Assembly (NCBI GenBank): GCA_014729205.1
Contig: WJKG01000003.1
Span: 1 to 19,048 of the forward strand
Direction of reading: 5' to 3'
Origin: a candidate division GN15 bacterium
Lineage (GTDB): Bacteria; Zixibacteria; MSB-5A5; GN15; FEB-12
DNA length: 19,048 nucleotides
Translations under genes and position numbers: made by a program
The notes under the pieces: generated by a model
Told to the model about the DNA's origin: nothing
Seen by the model: the letters and a program-made list of their open reading frames with translations, nothing else
Database searches by the model: none
Shown: one piece after another, positions 8,247-16,140 of the stretch
How the letters are laid out: every line of letters starts with the position of its first letter
Position numbering within the stretch: the stretch's first letter is position 1

Positions 8247-8339
8247 CCACCGGGTGCCGCATCCCTATGGGAAGGGCTCTTCTGTTCTTATTGTCGTACA
8301 ACCAAATCGTGTGATCTCAACACAACACGCACACTGAGT

Positions 8340-8372
8340 ACCACCTGTGTGGTGGTCCGAGGCTTGCCTCGG
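8340..8372. repeat. Two abutting perfect hairpins, REP-like
   Basis: ACCACC-tgtgt-GGTGGT (8340-8356) is followed without a gap by CCGAGGC-tt-GCCTCGG (8357-8372). They lie between the end of the DUF4846 gene and the convergent valS terminator. Back-to-back extragenic palindromes suggest a REP-like dispersed element or a 3'-end stabiliser. Only one copy was seen in this window. Confidence 0.5.
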
Positions 8373-8385
8373 GAAACTCTCAAAC

Positions 8386-8418
8386 AAAAAAACCGGGAAG
8401 ACCATCAGGCCTTCCCGG
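8386..8418 (-). terminator. Rho-independent terminator of valS
   Basis: Read on the minus strand, an 8-bp stem CCGGGAAG/CTTCCCGG (8411-8418 with 8393-8400) is followed by seven T (8386-8392). It begins 25 bp after the valS stop. Confidence 0.92.
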
Positions 8419-8443
8419 CTACGAACACTCGTTTAATCTCGCC

Positions 8444-11119
8444 CTACCAGCCCGTCAACTGCTCGAGGTTCTTATTGATCTTCTCGATCCGCTCCTTGAA
8501 ATCCTCACGCTTGGCCTTCTCCTTCTCCACCACATCGGCGGGCGCATTCTTCAGGAAATCCGCATTACCAAGCTTCTTGGACTTCTTCTCCAGTTGACCC
8601 TTCAGGTTCGTCAACTCCTTCTCCAGTCGCTGACGTTCCACATCAACATCGATCAACCCCTCCAGCGGCACGAATATCTCCGCACCCGAGATAACCGCCG
8701 AAGCCGACAACGCCGGCTTCTTCACATCGGTACCCGCATGCAGGTTCTCCACCCGCGCCAGCGAGCGGAAGTAGCCAATATTCTTCTCCAGCAGCCTGCC
8801 GAAATCCGGCTCCTTGACCCGCACGTACAGATCAGAGCGCTTGCCCGGCGGCACATTCAACTCCGAGCGCACAGAACGCACACCGTTGACGACCGCCTGG
8901 ATCTGCTCCAGCGAAGCTTCCAGGTCGTCGTCCTTGAAATGCCCATCTGAGCTCGGCCACGCCGCAAAACAGACTGTGTCGTCTGACTCCCAGTCGTGAT
9001 CCATCAGGTCGAAATAGATCTGCTCGGTCACAAACGGGATGAACGGATGCAGCAACCGGATGATATTGCTCAACACGTAGCAGGCTACCTGAAGCGACCC
9101 CTCGCGGATCTCCTGGTCCGGCTGATCCGGCTTGATCAGCTCCACATACCATGAACAGTAGTCATCCCACACGAAACTATACAGCGTCTTTGCTGCCGCG
9201 AACAGTCGGAACTCACGGAACGATTTATCGACCGACTCAATCGTCCGATCCAGCCGCGAGAGAATCCAGCGATCGAAAAGCACCAGGTCGGATTCATCCA
9301 CTTTTGTTACCTCGGGGATACGATCACCCATCCGAAGCTTCAGGAATCGCGCCACCTGGTAGAGCTTGTTGACGAAATTCCGCCCGATTTCAAATGTGTT
9401 CTTGGCGATGCACGGATCCTGGCCGTCCGGTGTCGTCAACACCAGCGACATGCGCAGCGCATCCGCCCCGTACTTGTCGACAATCTCCAGCGGGTCGATC
9501 CCGTTGCCGAGCGACTTGGACATCTTGATACCATTGGCATCGCGAACCGTACCGTGAATGTACACATCGGAGAACGGTGCATCGTTCATGAACTCATAGC
9601 CGGCCATGACCATCCGCGCTACCCACAGGAAGATGATCTCCGAGGCAGTACTGAGCACCTTGGTGGGGTAGAAGCGCTGCAGATCGTCCGTCTTCTCCGG
9701 CCAACCCATGGTTGAGAACGGCCACAGCCACGAACTGAACCAGGTGTCCAGCACATCCTCCTCCGGCAGAAGCGATTTCGGATCATACGGCGCGCATTCC
9801 TCAGCCGTCGGACGTTCCTGCGAGACAAACACCGTCCCGTCCTCGGCGTACCAGGCCGGTATCCGGTGTCCCCACCACAATTGGCGCGAAATACACCAGT
9901 CGCGGATATTCTCCATCCAGTGCAGGTATGTCTTCGACCAGTAGTCCGGATGGAACCGAATCTTGCCACTCTTGACCGCCTCGATCGCCGGCTCGGCCAT
10001 CTCTGCCATCTTGACAAACCACTGCTCGGACAGGTACGGCTCGATAATTGCCTTCGTCCGATAACACGTCCCAACCGAGTGCGTATAGTCCTCGGTCTTG
10101 GCCAGCAGCCCTTTCTTCTCCAGCTCGGCCACGACCTGCTTGCGCGCATCGAACCGATCCATTCCCTTGAACTTGCCGGCATTCTCGTTAAGCGTACCGT
10201 CGATATTGAGAATGTTTATCTCTTCCAGATCATGACGCTTCCCGATTTCGAAATCGTTCGGGTCGTGTGCCGGAGTGACTTTCACACATCCCGTCCCGAA
10301 TTCCGGATCGACAAAGCCGTCCGCCACCACCTCGATCTCCCGCTCCAGAATGGGCAGGATGAGCGTCTTGCCGACATACTTCTTGAACCGGCTGTCTTTC
10401 GGATTGACCGCAACGGCCGTGTCACCCAGCATCGTCTCCGGACGAGTCGTGGCCACCGTCAGGTAATCATCCGATCCCTTGACCTTGTATTTGATATACC
10501 ACAGGTGTCCCTGCAGCTCCTTGTATTCCACCTCGTCATCAGACAGGGAGGTCTGGCTCACCGGATCCCAGTTGATGATCCGGTGTCCCCGGTAGATCCA
10601 TTTCTTACGGTACAGATGCTCAAACACCTCCGCAACTGCCTTGGACAGCCCCTCATCCAGCGTAAACCGCGTCCGATCCCAGTCACAGCTGCAGCCAATC
10701 TTCTTGAGCTGATTGAGAATCTTCTCCTTGTTCATCTGGGCCCAGTCCTGAGTCCGCTCCAGGAACTTCTCCCGGCCCATCTCGCGACGCGTCGTCCCTT
10801 CCTTGGCCAACTGCTTCTCGACAATCACCTGGGTGGCAATACCAGCATGGTCAGCACCGGGAATCCAGACAGACTCATAGCCCTCCATTCGATGCTTGCG
10901 CACCAGGATATCCTGGATTGTATTGTTCAGCGCATGGCCCAGATGCAGCACATCAGTGACATTCGGCGGTGGTATGACAATCGTATATGGCGGCTTGTCT
11001 GAGTTCGGGTTGCCCACAAAGAACTTCCGGTCCAGCCACCGCTCATATATCCGGTCCTCGACCTGCTTAGGGCTGTAGGCCGCAGATGACTTCCCTTTAT
11101 CGCCGTTTTTCTTGCTCAT
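8444..11119 (-). CDS. valS: Valyl-tRNA synthetase
   Basis: The 891-aa class I synthetase charges tRNA-Val with valine in the cytoplasm. The HIGH motif appears as HLGH (59-62) in PPPNVTDVLHLGH, where most ValRS have TGxLHxGH; the Asp instead of Gly before it is unusual. The CP1 editing domain follows (TTRPETMLGDTAVAVNP). The second signature, KMSKSLGNGIDP, starts near residue 531 and is intact. An anticodon-binding domain (WILSRLDRTIE) precedes the C-terminal coiled-coil arm (about 820-891, Lys/Glu-rich) typical of ValRS. Length is within the family range. The ATG at 11119 has AAGGAA about 11 bp upstream and GAGG directly abutting, so the ribosome site is not ideal. It is transcribed from the promoter at 11195-11223 with a leader of about 68 nt. 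No T-box is seen. The gene runs divergently from mazG. Confidence 0.98.
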   Translation of the reverse strand: MSKKNGDKGKSSAAYSPKQVEDRIYERWLDRKFFVGNPNSDKPPYTIVIPPPNVTDVLHLGHALNNTIQDILVRKHRMEGYESVWIPGADHAGIATQVIVEKQLAKEGTTRREMGREKFLERTQDWAQMNKEKILNQLKKIGCSCDWDRTRFTLDEGLSKAVAEVFEHLYRKKWIYRGHRIINWDPVSQTSLSDDEVEYKELQGHLWYIKYKVKGSDDYLTVATTRPETMLGDTAVAVNPKDSRFKKYVGKTLILPILEREIEVVADGFVDPEFGTGCVKVTPAHDPNDFEIGKRHDLEEINILNIDGTLNENAGKFKGMDRFDARKQVVAELEKKGLLAKTEDYTHSVGTCYRTKAIIEPYLSEQWFVKMAEMAEPAIEAVKSGKIRFHPDYWSKTYLHWMENIRDWCISRQLWWGHRIPAWYAEDGTVFVSQERPTAEECAPYDPKSLLPEEDVLDTWFSSWLWPFSTMGWPEKTDDLQRFYPTKVLSTASEIIFLWVARMVMAGYEFMNDAPFSDVYIHGTVRDANGIKMSKSLGNGIDPLEIVDKYGADALRMSLVLTTPDGQDPCIAKNTFEIGRNFVNKLYQVARFLKLRMGDRIPEVTKVDESDLVLFDRWILSRLDRTIESVDKSFREFRLFAAAKTLYSFVWDDYCSWYVELIKPDQPDQEIREGSLQVACYVLSNIIRLLHPFIPFVTEQIYFDLMDHDWESDDTVCFAAWPSSDGHFKDDDLEASLEQIQAVVNGVRSVRSELNVPPGKRSDLYVRVKEPDFGRLLEKNIGYFRSLARVENLHAGTDVKKPALSASAVISGAEIFVPLEGLIDVDVERQRLEKELTNLKGQLEKKSKKLGNADFLKNAPADVVEKEKAKREDFKERIEKINKNLEQLTGW

Positions 11120-11194
11120 CCTCAGTTGATTCCTTATATATGGCCGGTCAACGGCACCCCTGCCGATGGGGGGATTGCCAGATTAAGAACGCTC

Positions 11195-11223
11195 AGTATA
11201 GTCCTGCCCACCGTCCGTGTCAA
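11195..11223 (-). promoter_or_regulatory. Sigma70 promoter of valS
   Basis: On the minus strand, a perfect TTGACA (11218-11223) and TATACT (11195-11200, 5 of 6) are separated by exactly 17 bp. It lies in the gap shared with divergent mazG; transcription would start near 11188. Confidence 0.82.
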
Positions 11224-11283
11224 GATTGTACCCGACAGACGCGAAACCGGCAGGATACCAGACTTATACCTATATCGTCACCA

Positions 11284-12075
11284 ATGGATGATCTTAAAGC
11301 CCGCCTCGACGACCCCGAACTGACCCCCTTTGAGCGCCTCCTGCTGGTCATGAGAATTCTCCGCTCCCCCGAAGGCTGTGCCTGGGACCGCAAGCAGACC
11401 CACAAGTCGTTGCAGCCCTATCTTATAGAGGAGTCTTACGAGGTTCTGGAAGCCATCGAAAAAGGCGACTTCACCGATCTCAAAGAAGAACTCGGCGACC
11501 TGCTCTGCCAGATCGTCTTCCACGGCCAACTTGCCGCCGAGGAAGGCCGGTTCACCACCGAGGACTCCGTCAACCATATCACCAACAAACTCATCCGGCG
11601 CCACCCACACGTCTTCGGCGAGCGAAAAGACCTCGACCCCGACCAGGTCCGCGACCAGTGGGAACAGATCAAAGTGGAATCGGGAGAGAAGAAGTCCGTG
11701 CTTGGCGGCCTGCCGGGCTCCATGCCTGCTCTGATGATGGCCTTCCGAATAGGCGAAAAAGCCGGGGGAGTGGGTTTCGACTGGGATCGACCGGCCGACG
11801 TTCTTGAAAAGATTGCCGAGGAACTCGACGAGATCAAGGCCGAGATGGCATCAGGCGACAAGGACGCCCTCGAGGACGAAATAGGCGATATGCTCTTCGC
11901 CGCCGCCTCTCTCTCCCGCAAACTGGATATTGACCCCGAACGTGCCCTCAAGCGAGCCCTGGAGAAATTCCGCGCCCGCTTCGAGCTGCTTGAAAAAGTG
12001 GTCAAAGCCTCCCATCGCCCCTTCGCCGACTACTCACTGGACGAACTCGAGGCGATTTGGCAGCGTGTTAAGTAG
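11284..12075 (+). CDS. mazG: Nucleoside triphosphate pyrophosphohydrolase MazG
   Basis: The protein from ATG 11284 is 263 aa. MazG hydrolyses (d)NTPs to monophosphates and pyrophosphate, as house-cleaning and in tuning the stringent response. Both tandem MazG domains have their Mg-binding Glu/Asp sets: EESYE and EELGD in the first (near 50-72), EELDE and DEIGD in the second (near 180-203). The start SPEGCAWDRKQTHKSL is the usual MazG N-terminal signature. The frame is open further upstream, to 11086, but that part overlaps the valS start and promoter and does not resemble MazG. ATG 11284 has no Shine-Dalgarno; TATATC at 11271-11276 ends only 7 bp before it, so a leaderless transcript is possible. 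No terminator stem follows. Confidence 0.94.
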   Translation: MDDLKARLDDPELTPFERLLLVMRILRSPEGCAWDRKQTHKSLQPYLIEESYEVLEAIEKGDFTDLKEELGDLLCQIVFHGQLAAEEGRFTTEDSVNHITNKLIRRHPHVFGERKDLDPDQVRDQWEQIKVESGEKKSVLGGLPGSMPALMMAFRIGEKAGGVGFDWDRPADVLEKIAEELDEIKAEMASGDKDALEDEIGDMLFAAASLSRKLDIDPERALKRALEKFRARFELLEKVVKASHRPFADYSLDELEAIWQRVK

Positions 12076-12199
12076 CTGACAAACAATATTATAACAGATT
12101 AATCAAACGCTCGTCACCTTCACCCACACAACTTCCCCCATCACATTTCGTACTATCCATTATTGTTTTATGTTGATTAGCATTAACCACACAGATTTC

Positions 12200-12238
12200 T
12201 TAGGCCCTACCTAACAGAAGAAAAAAGCTGCTTAGGTA
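12200..12238 (+). promoter_or_regulatory. Overlapping alternative hairpins in a leader
   Basis: Upstream of the outer-membrane protein gene, CCTAA (12210-12214) can pair with TTAGG (12200-12204). As part of TACCTAA (12208-12214), it can instead pair with TTAGGTA (12232-12238). The second hairpin ends about 10 bp before the GAGGAG ribosome site. The rest of the 12076-12260 gap is AT-rich without a clear promoter. Confidence 0.3.
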
Positions 12239-12260
12239 AGCGAAAAGAGGAGCCCTGAAC

Positions 12261-13472
12261 ATGAGAACCCTTATACTCGTTAGTGCCGCACTGGTAGTAC
12301 TGGTTGCGTCCTCAGTCTTCGCGACTGAAACCCGGGTCATTACCCTGGGAAACACCAACAATGTGTTGCTCGATGAGGAAAACATCTGGATCTTCCCCTC
12401 ACGCGTATTCGACTACCCCAGGCTGGCCGTTGGCGAGGTTGGACAGGACCCAGCTAATAACAACTTCACCCGACTCGGCATCCACTGGGAATTCGGCAAG
12501 AAAAAGCCCTTTGTGCTCGGCACCTACTTCTCCGAGCTACCGGCTGTTGTACCCGACGACCTTAATGGCGGCGCGCTGTACAATGCCGACTCCACACGCC
12601 TGGACAACCGCCGCATCGACCTTTTTTATGCACGCCAGCTCGGCAACTACAACGGCGGCCTCCGCTTTTCCTACATTCACAGCGGTACCGAACTGGATAA
12701 CCCTGACAACGCGTTCAAAGAGTGCTTCTCATACTATGATTTCGATCTCGGTGTCACACCGGTCTCTGGCAAGTGGGACCTGGCCCTGAACTTCGGTCTC
12801 GGGACGTTTGCCGATGAGAATGAGGACGGAGAGGACGAAACCGCGCCCGACGGATACTATGACTTCTCGCTCATGGGACGGTATTTCTATCCCATGGCGC
12901 CCGACTACGTCTTCGTTCCCCATTTCTCCTTCATGAGCTCCAAGCGCGGCGCTGAGCACTACGCGCTCGAAGATGCCGACAACCCGGATCCCGATCTGGA
13001 TATGACCGAGGACAACTCCCGCACTACCATCGTCTTTGGTTGCGGACTCAACTATGAGCCCTCCCAGAGCGTCTTCGCTGTCGCCGACCTCGGTTTCCGT
13101 TACAGCAAGTACAGCCAGGAACTCCAAACCTCCGGATCAACCAGCGAGACCGACATCTCCGACACCTGGTTCCCGTACTTCCGGCTCGGCCTCGATGCCC
13201 AGGTGTTCAGCTGGCTCGATGTGCGCCTCGGTGCCTCCTCCAACTGGGCCTCCACCACCAGCGAGTTCAATGACGGTAACAACACCACCAAGCATACCCG
13301 AAGCTTCGCCGACAACGACACCTATCTCGGCATGGGCTTCCACTTTGGCAATTTCCATATCGACACCTACACCGACCCCGACCTGTTGCTGCGTGGCTTC
13401 GATTTCATCAGCGATTCAGACAACTACACGTCGGACATGAACTTCCAGGTGGGATTGGTTTACGAAATGTAG
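12261..13472 (+). CDS. Probable outer-membrane beta-barrel protein
   Basis: The 403-aa product has a clean Sec signal peptide (MRTLILVSAALVVLVASSVFA, shown here as MRTLILVSAA plus LVVLVASSVFA, cut after A21). The mature part has alternating polar and hydrophobic/aromatic strands separated by short acidic loops rich in Asp, Asn and Glu (for example DENEDGEDE, DADNPDPDLDMTED). Strand-like segments include GGLRFSYIHSG, WDLALNFGLGTF, YDFSLMGRYFY, TIVFGCGLNYE, VFAVADLGFRYS, LDVRLGASSNW and TYLGMGFHFG, ending FQVGLVYEM. The terminal residue is Met, but the penultimate strand has Tyr where barrels often end in Phe or Tyr. This supports an outer-membrane barrel; no known family was recognised, and transport substrate or function is unknown. 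GAGGAG (about 12247-12252) supports the ATG at 12261. Two hairpins follow the gene. Confidence 0.8.
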   Translation: MRTLILVSAALVVLVASSVFATETRVITLGNTNNVLLDEENIWIFPSRVFDYPRLAVGEVGQDPANNNFTRLGIHWEFGKKKPFVLGTYFSELPAVVPDDLNGGALYNADSTRLDNRRIDLFYARQLGNYNGGLRFSYIHSGTELDNPDNAFKECFSYYDFDLGVTPVSGKWDLALNFGLGTFADENEDGEDETAPDGYYDFSLMGRYFYPMAPDYVFVPHFSFMSSKRGAEHYALEDADNPDPDLDMTEDNSRTTIVFGCGLNYEPSQSVFAVADLGFRYSKYSQELQTSGSTSETDISDTWFPYFRLGLDAQVFSWLDVRLGASSNWASTTSEFNDGNNTTKHTRSFADNDTYLGMGFHFGNFHIDTYTDPDLLLRGFDFISDSDNYTSDMNFQVGLVYEM

Positions 13473-13493
13473 GTCGCGAAGAACAACTCACTG

Positions 13494-13516
13494 AATAGGT
13501 TTTAACGACCTATTTT
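13494..13516 (+). terminator. First terminator hairpin after the outer-membrane protein gene
   Basis: A 7-bp stem, AATAGGT/ACCTATT (13494-13500 and 13508-13514), with a 7-nt loop runs into TTTT (13513-13516). It is AT-rich and weaker than the next hairpin. Confidence 0.5.
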
Positions 13517-13527
13517 CCCTGTGGAGA

Positions 13528-13558
13528 AAGGCCCGGTTACACTCGGTTTCCGGGCCTT
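13528..13558. terminator. Shared terminator between convergent genes
   Basis: A perfect 9-bp stem, AAGGCCCGG/CCGGGCCTT (13528-13536 and 13550-13558), with a 13-nt loop lies between the outer-membrane protein gene and convergent speE. Plus strand is followed by CTTCTAT, minus by TCTCC, so both T-tracts are poor; it probably serves both directions. Confidence 0.7.
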
Positions 13559-13590
13559 CTTCTATGATACTCACAGGATGAAATGACTGG

Positions 13591-14493
13591 TTACGCACCC
13601 AGCATGTTCTTGACAAACTGTGGCAGGGCAAAGGCAGCCCGGTGCGTCTCACCATTGTAGTATTGCGTCTCCGGTCGTTGCTCCTCCCAGCGTCGCTCAT
13701 CGAAGTCCTTCAATGGATCGTACTGCTTGCTCGCAAATGTAAACGACCAGTATCCCGATGGATAAATGGGCATAAAGCACGTATACAACCGGGCAATAGG
13801 GAAGATGTTCGAAAGGTTGTTGTACAAAGCTGCAACAGTCTTACGATTGAAATAGGGGGATTCTGTCTGCGGGACGAAGATACCGTCCTCCTTCAGCCGA
13901 TCGAACACCGTCTGGTGAAACGGTTTCTGGAACAGATCCGCCGCCGGACCCACCGGGTCCGAAAGGTCGGCCACGATGACATCGAACTTCTCATCGGTGT
14001 TCTCGATGTACTTCTTGCCATCCTCAAACAGCAGTTCCGCCCGTTTATCGGCCAGACCGGCGGTCAGGGCGGGGAAGTGCACTTTGGCAGTATCGACCAC
14101 TTTCTTGTCGATCTCGCACATTGTGATCTTCTCCACCTCCGGATGCTTCAACATCTCGGTCAGGCAACCGCAGTCGCCGCCACCAATTATCAGTACCCGC
14201 CTGGGAGCCGGGTGGACGAACAGCGGTACATGTGCCAGCATCTCGTTGTACGCATTGTTGTCGTTGTCAGCCACCATCAGTGACCCGTACAACACCAGCA
14301 ACTTGCCGAAATCCTTGTTGGTGATGACCTCTATGCGCTGAAAATCAGACTCCGTCGACTCCAGTACCTTGCCAACCCTCAGCGTCAGCCCGGAAACACC
14401 CTGGTGCAGCTCGCTGTACCAGACATTCCAGAGATCCTCCATCCCTTCTTCTGTGATATACTTGTCTGCCACGTCTTTGACTGCTTTCTCCAT
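13591..14493 (-). CDS. speE: Spermidine synthase-type aminopropyltransferase
   Basis: This 300-aa enzyme transfers the aminopropyl group from decarboxylated SAM to a diamine, normally putrescine, giving spermidine. The Rossmann core is clear: RRVLIIGGGDCGCLTEML (motif 104-109), acidic E127 in CEIDK, DGKKY, and the catalytic-loop DLSDPVGPA (176-184). The substrate stretch differs from usual SpeE: where the family has LDG...Q/M-T-EKDE-x-YHEM, this has LYGSLMVADNDNNAYNEM. This may alter diamine choice, yet AHVPLF after it and PSGYWSF near the end are typical. It is the last gene of the operon, 6 bp after the decarboxylase stop, suggesting translational coupling. ATG 14493 is preceded by GGGAG only 2 bp away; GTG 14496 is also in frame. 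Met18 (MEDLW), near where many SpeE proteins begin, is an alternative start. Confidence 0.9.
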   Translation of the reverse strand: MEKAVKDVADKYITEEGMEDLWNVWYSELHQGVSGLTLRVGKVLESTESDFQRIEVITNKDFGKLLVLYGSLMVADNDNNAYNEMLAHVPLFVHPAPRRVLIIGGGDCGCLTEMLKHPEVEKITMCEIDKKVVDTAKVHFPALTAGLADKRAELLFEDGKKYIENTDEKFDVIVADLSDPVGPAADLFQKPFHQTVFDRLKEDGIFVPQTESPYFNRKTVAALYNNLSNIFPIARLYTCFMPIYPSGYWSFTFASKQYDPLKDFDERRWEEQRPETQYYNGETHRAAFALPQFVKNMLGA

Positions 14494-14499
14494 CACTCC

Positions 14500-15669
14500 C
14501 TAGTCAATAATGTGGTACACCGGACGGCGCAGCTCGTTGAAACCGGAACCCGATACCGCGCAATACGCGCCGGTGCTGGTGAACATGATACGATCTCCTA
14601 TCTCGTGCTCCGGCATCATAAGCCCATCATACATAACATCAAACGAATCGCAAGTCGGACCCGCCAGAACCGAGAGCAACTCCTCACCGGAACGGTCGTT
14701 TACCACCGGATACTGGCAGTGATCGAACACGATCCCCGAGAATGTGGAATACAACCCGTCGTCCAGGTAATACCACATCTTGCCATCGCGATATGCCTTC
14801 CCAACCACCGAGCACAGCAGCGTCACCGCCGAACCGGCAATGAACCGCCCCGGCTCGCTGATCACGCGAATGCTCTGCGCGATCCAACGATCCAGTGCGC
14901 GGTTGATCGGCTGGGCAAACTCCGCAATATCCGGCACCGGCTCCACATACTCGATCGGAAAGCCGCCGCCTATATCCAGAAGCCGCACCGAGATGCCGTT
15001 GTCAGCCAGTTGGTGAATCAACCGCGACGCCGCCTTGATAGCGGTCACGTAGTTCTCGGCGTAAACACACTGCGATCCGATATGGAAACACAGCCCATAC
15101 ACTTCGTGGCCGCACTGTATGACCTTCTTCGCCAGCGGCAGGACCTCGTCGGTCGTGCAACCGAACTTGTACTGTAGATTCACCACCGCCTGCGTGTTCA
15201 GATGCACGCGATAACGAATCAGGATCTTCAACTTCTTATCAGTATACCGAGTCAGCTTGTCCACCTCTGCCGGATTGTCCACCACGAACATCTCAACCCC
15301 CGACTCGACCGCCTGGTCGAATTCCCCAATAGACTTGATCGGGTGCGAGTGTATCAGGCTCCCGGGATCAACACCAGTCTTGAGAACCAGGTTAATCTCG
15401 CCAGCCGAGCAAACATCGAAATTCCCACCACGCTTGTACACTTCATGAAGTATCACGCTGTGGTTGTTCGGCTTGACCGCATAGTGGATATCCACACGCG
15501 GCATCGCCGACTTCAGCGCCTCATAATTACGCCCGACCTGAGAACGCGACAACAGTAGCAACGGGCTGTCCTGCACCGGCTGATGAAACAGCTCACGGTA
15601 GTACCCGCTCTGCAGCCCAAAGCTGCTCTCGCGCCCCTCAAGGGCCGAAAGACTGACAGCATGAGTCAT
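14500..15669 (-). CDS. PLP-dependent decarboxylase, ornithine decarboxylase type (fold III)
   Basis: The 389-aa protein belongs to the alanine racemase-fold (group IV) decarboxylases. K66 in HYAVKPN is the PLP Schiff-base lysine. HIGS (196-199), DIGGGFP (232-238) and EPGR (272-275) hold the cofactor phosphate and ring. GPTCDSFD (from 337) carries the Cys340-Asp341 pair of the ornithine decarboxylase specificity region. YYLDDGLYSTFSGIVFDH also matches ornithine decarboxylase (YYxxDGxYGSFNxxxxDH). Placed between speD and speE, it most likely makes putrescine from ornithine. A broader lysine/ornithine decarboxylase is possible. Carboxynorspermidine decarboxylase is less likely because of the GPTCD motif. 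AGGGGAG 5 bp upstream supports ATG 15669. The gene starts 18 bp after speD ends and is certainly in the same operon. Confidence 0.9.
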   Translation of the reverse strand: MTHAVSLSALEGRESSFGLQSGYYRELFHQPVQDSPLLLLSRSQVGRNYEALKSAMPRVDIHYAVKPNNHSVILHEVYKRGGNFDVCSAGEINLVLKTGVDPGSLIHSHPIKSIGEFDQAVESGVEMFVVDNPAEVDKLTRYTDKKLKILIRYRVHLNTQAVVNLQYKFGCTTDEVLPLAKKVIQCGHEVYGLCFHIGSQCVYAENYVTAIKAASRLIHQLADNGISVRLLDIGGGFPIEYVEPVPDIAEFAQPINRALDRWIAQSIRVISEPGRFIAGSAVTLLCSVVGKAYRDGKMWYYLDDGLYSTFSGIVFDHCQYPVVNDRSGEELLSVLAGPTCDSFDVMYDGLMMPEHEIGDRIMFTSTGAYCAVSGSGFNELRRPVYHIID

Positions 15670-15687
15670 GGCCGCTCCCCTTCACGC

Positions 15688-16098
15688 TTAAGCGTTGAGC
15701 GACGTGACGAACGCCGCGGTCGGTTTGTGCCGAAGTACCTCGTCCTTCTCCGAAGGAATCCCCCGCTTCACCTCCGATACCTGGGCGTTCCGTGCCCCAA
15801 GCTGAGCCTTCATGTACTCGAAAGCCAGATACGGATCCACACTGTCGCCACAGGTGAAAAAGTCAACCGCGGCGTACCCGTACTCCGGCCACGTGTGAAT
15901 CGACAGGTGAGACTCAGCAATAACGACCACTCCTGACAGACCCTGAGGGTTGTAGCGGTGGAAGACCGAGCGCACAATCGTCGCCCCGGCTTTTCGTGCA
16001 GCATCCTTCATGTCGGCTTCGAGTCTGTCAAGATTGTCCAGAATATCTCGGTCGCAATCCGAGTATTCAACGATCAGGTGTCGTCCGAGAATCTGCAT
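15688..16098 (-). CDS. speD: S-adenosylmethionine decarboxylase proenzyme
   Basis: The 136-aa protein is the small bacterial class of AdoMet decarboxylase, which supplies decarboxylated SAM, the aminopropyl donor for speE. The self-processing site is plain: ESHLSIHTWPE, where cleavage between E62 and S63 turns Ser63 into the pyruvoyl cofactor. H68 and C83 (FFTCG) are the other conserved catalytic residues, in the same spacing as in the Bacillus/Thermotoga type. The protein is cytoplasmic. AAAGGAGG lies 8 bp before ATG 16098, the strongest ribosome site in the operon. It starts 42 bp after the regulator gene ends and is followed at 18 bp by the decarboxylase. Length is normal for the family, slightly extended at the C-terminus. 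Confidence 0.97.
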   Translation of the reverse strand: MQILGRHLIVEYSDCDRDILDNLDRLEADMKDAARKAGATIVRSVFHRYNPQGLSGVVVIAESHLSIHTWPEYGYAAVDFFTCGDSVDPYLAFEYMKAQLGARNAQVSEVKRGIPSEKDEVLRHKPTAAFVTSLNA

Positions 16099-16140
16099 CC
16101 GCCATCCCTCCTTTCAAAGAGTTTTCCATTTTCCGCCCCA

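Noticed and set aside
9866..11002. 378-codon plus-strand open frame opposite valS
   Set aside because: It is antisense to conserved valS sequence including the editing domain; it has no family motifs and is a by-product of valS codon usage.
11120..11194. T-box or other riboswitch in the valS leader
   Set aside because: The leader is only about 68 nt and lacks a T-box sequence or large stem.
11086..11283. Longer mazG start giving 329 aa
   Set aside because: The extra 66 residues overlap the valS start and the valS promoter and have no similarity to MazG; from ATG 11284 the length equals typical MazG.
13642..14283. 213-codon plus-strand open frame opposite speE
   Set aside because: Antisense shadow of the Rossmann core of speE; no ribosome site or known family.
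14404..15177. 257-codon plus-strand open frame opposite the decarboxylase and speE
   Set aside because: It overlaps two well-supported genes, is rich in His/Arg/Val in a shadow-like way, and has no recognisable domain.
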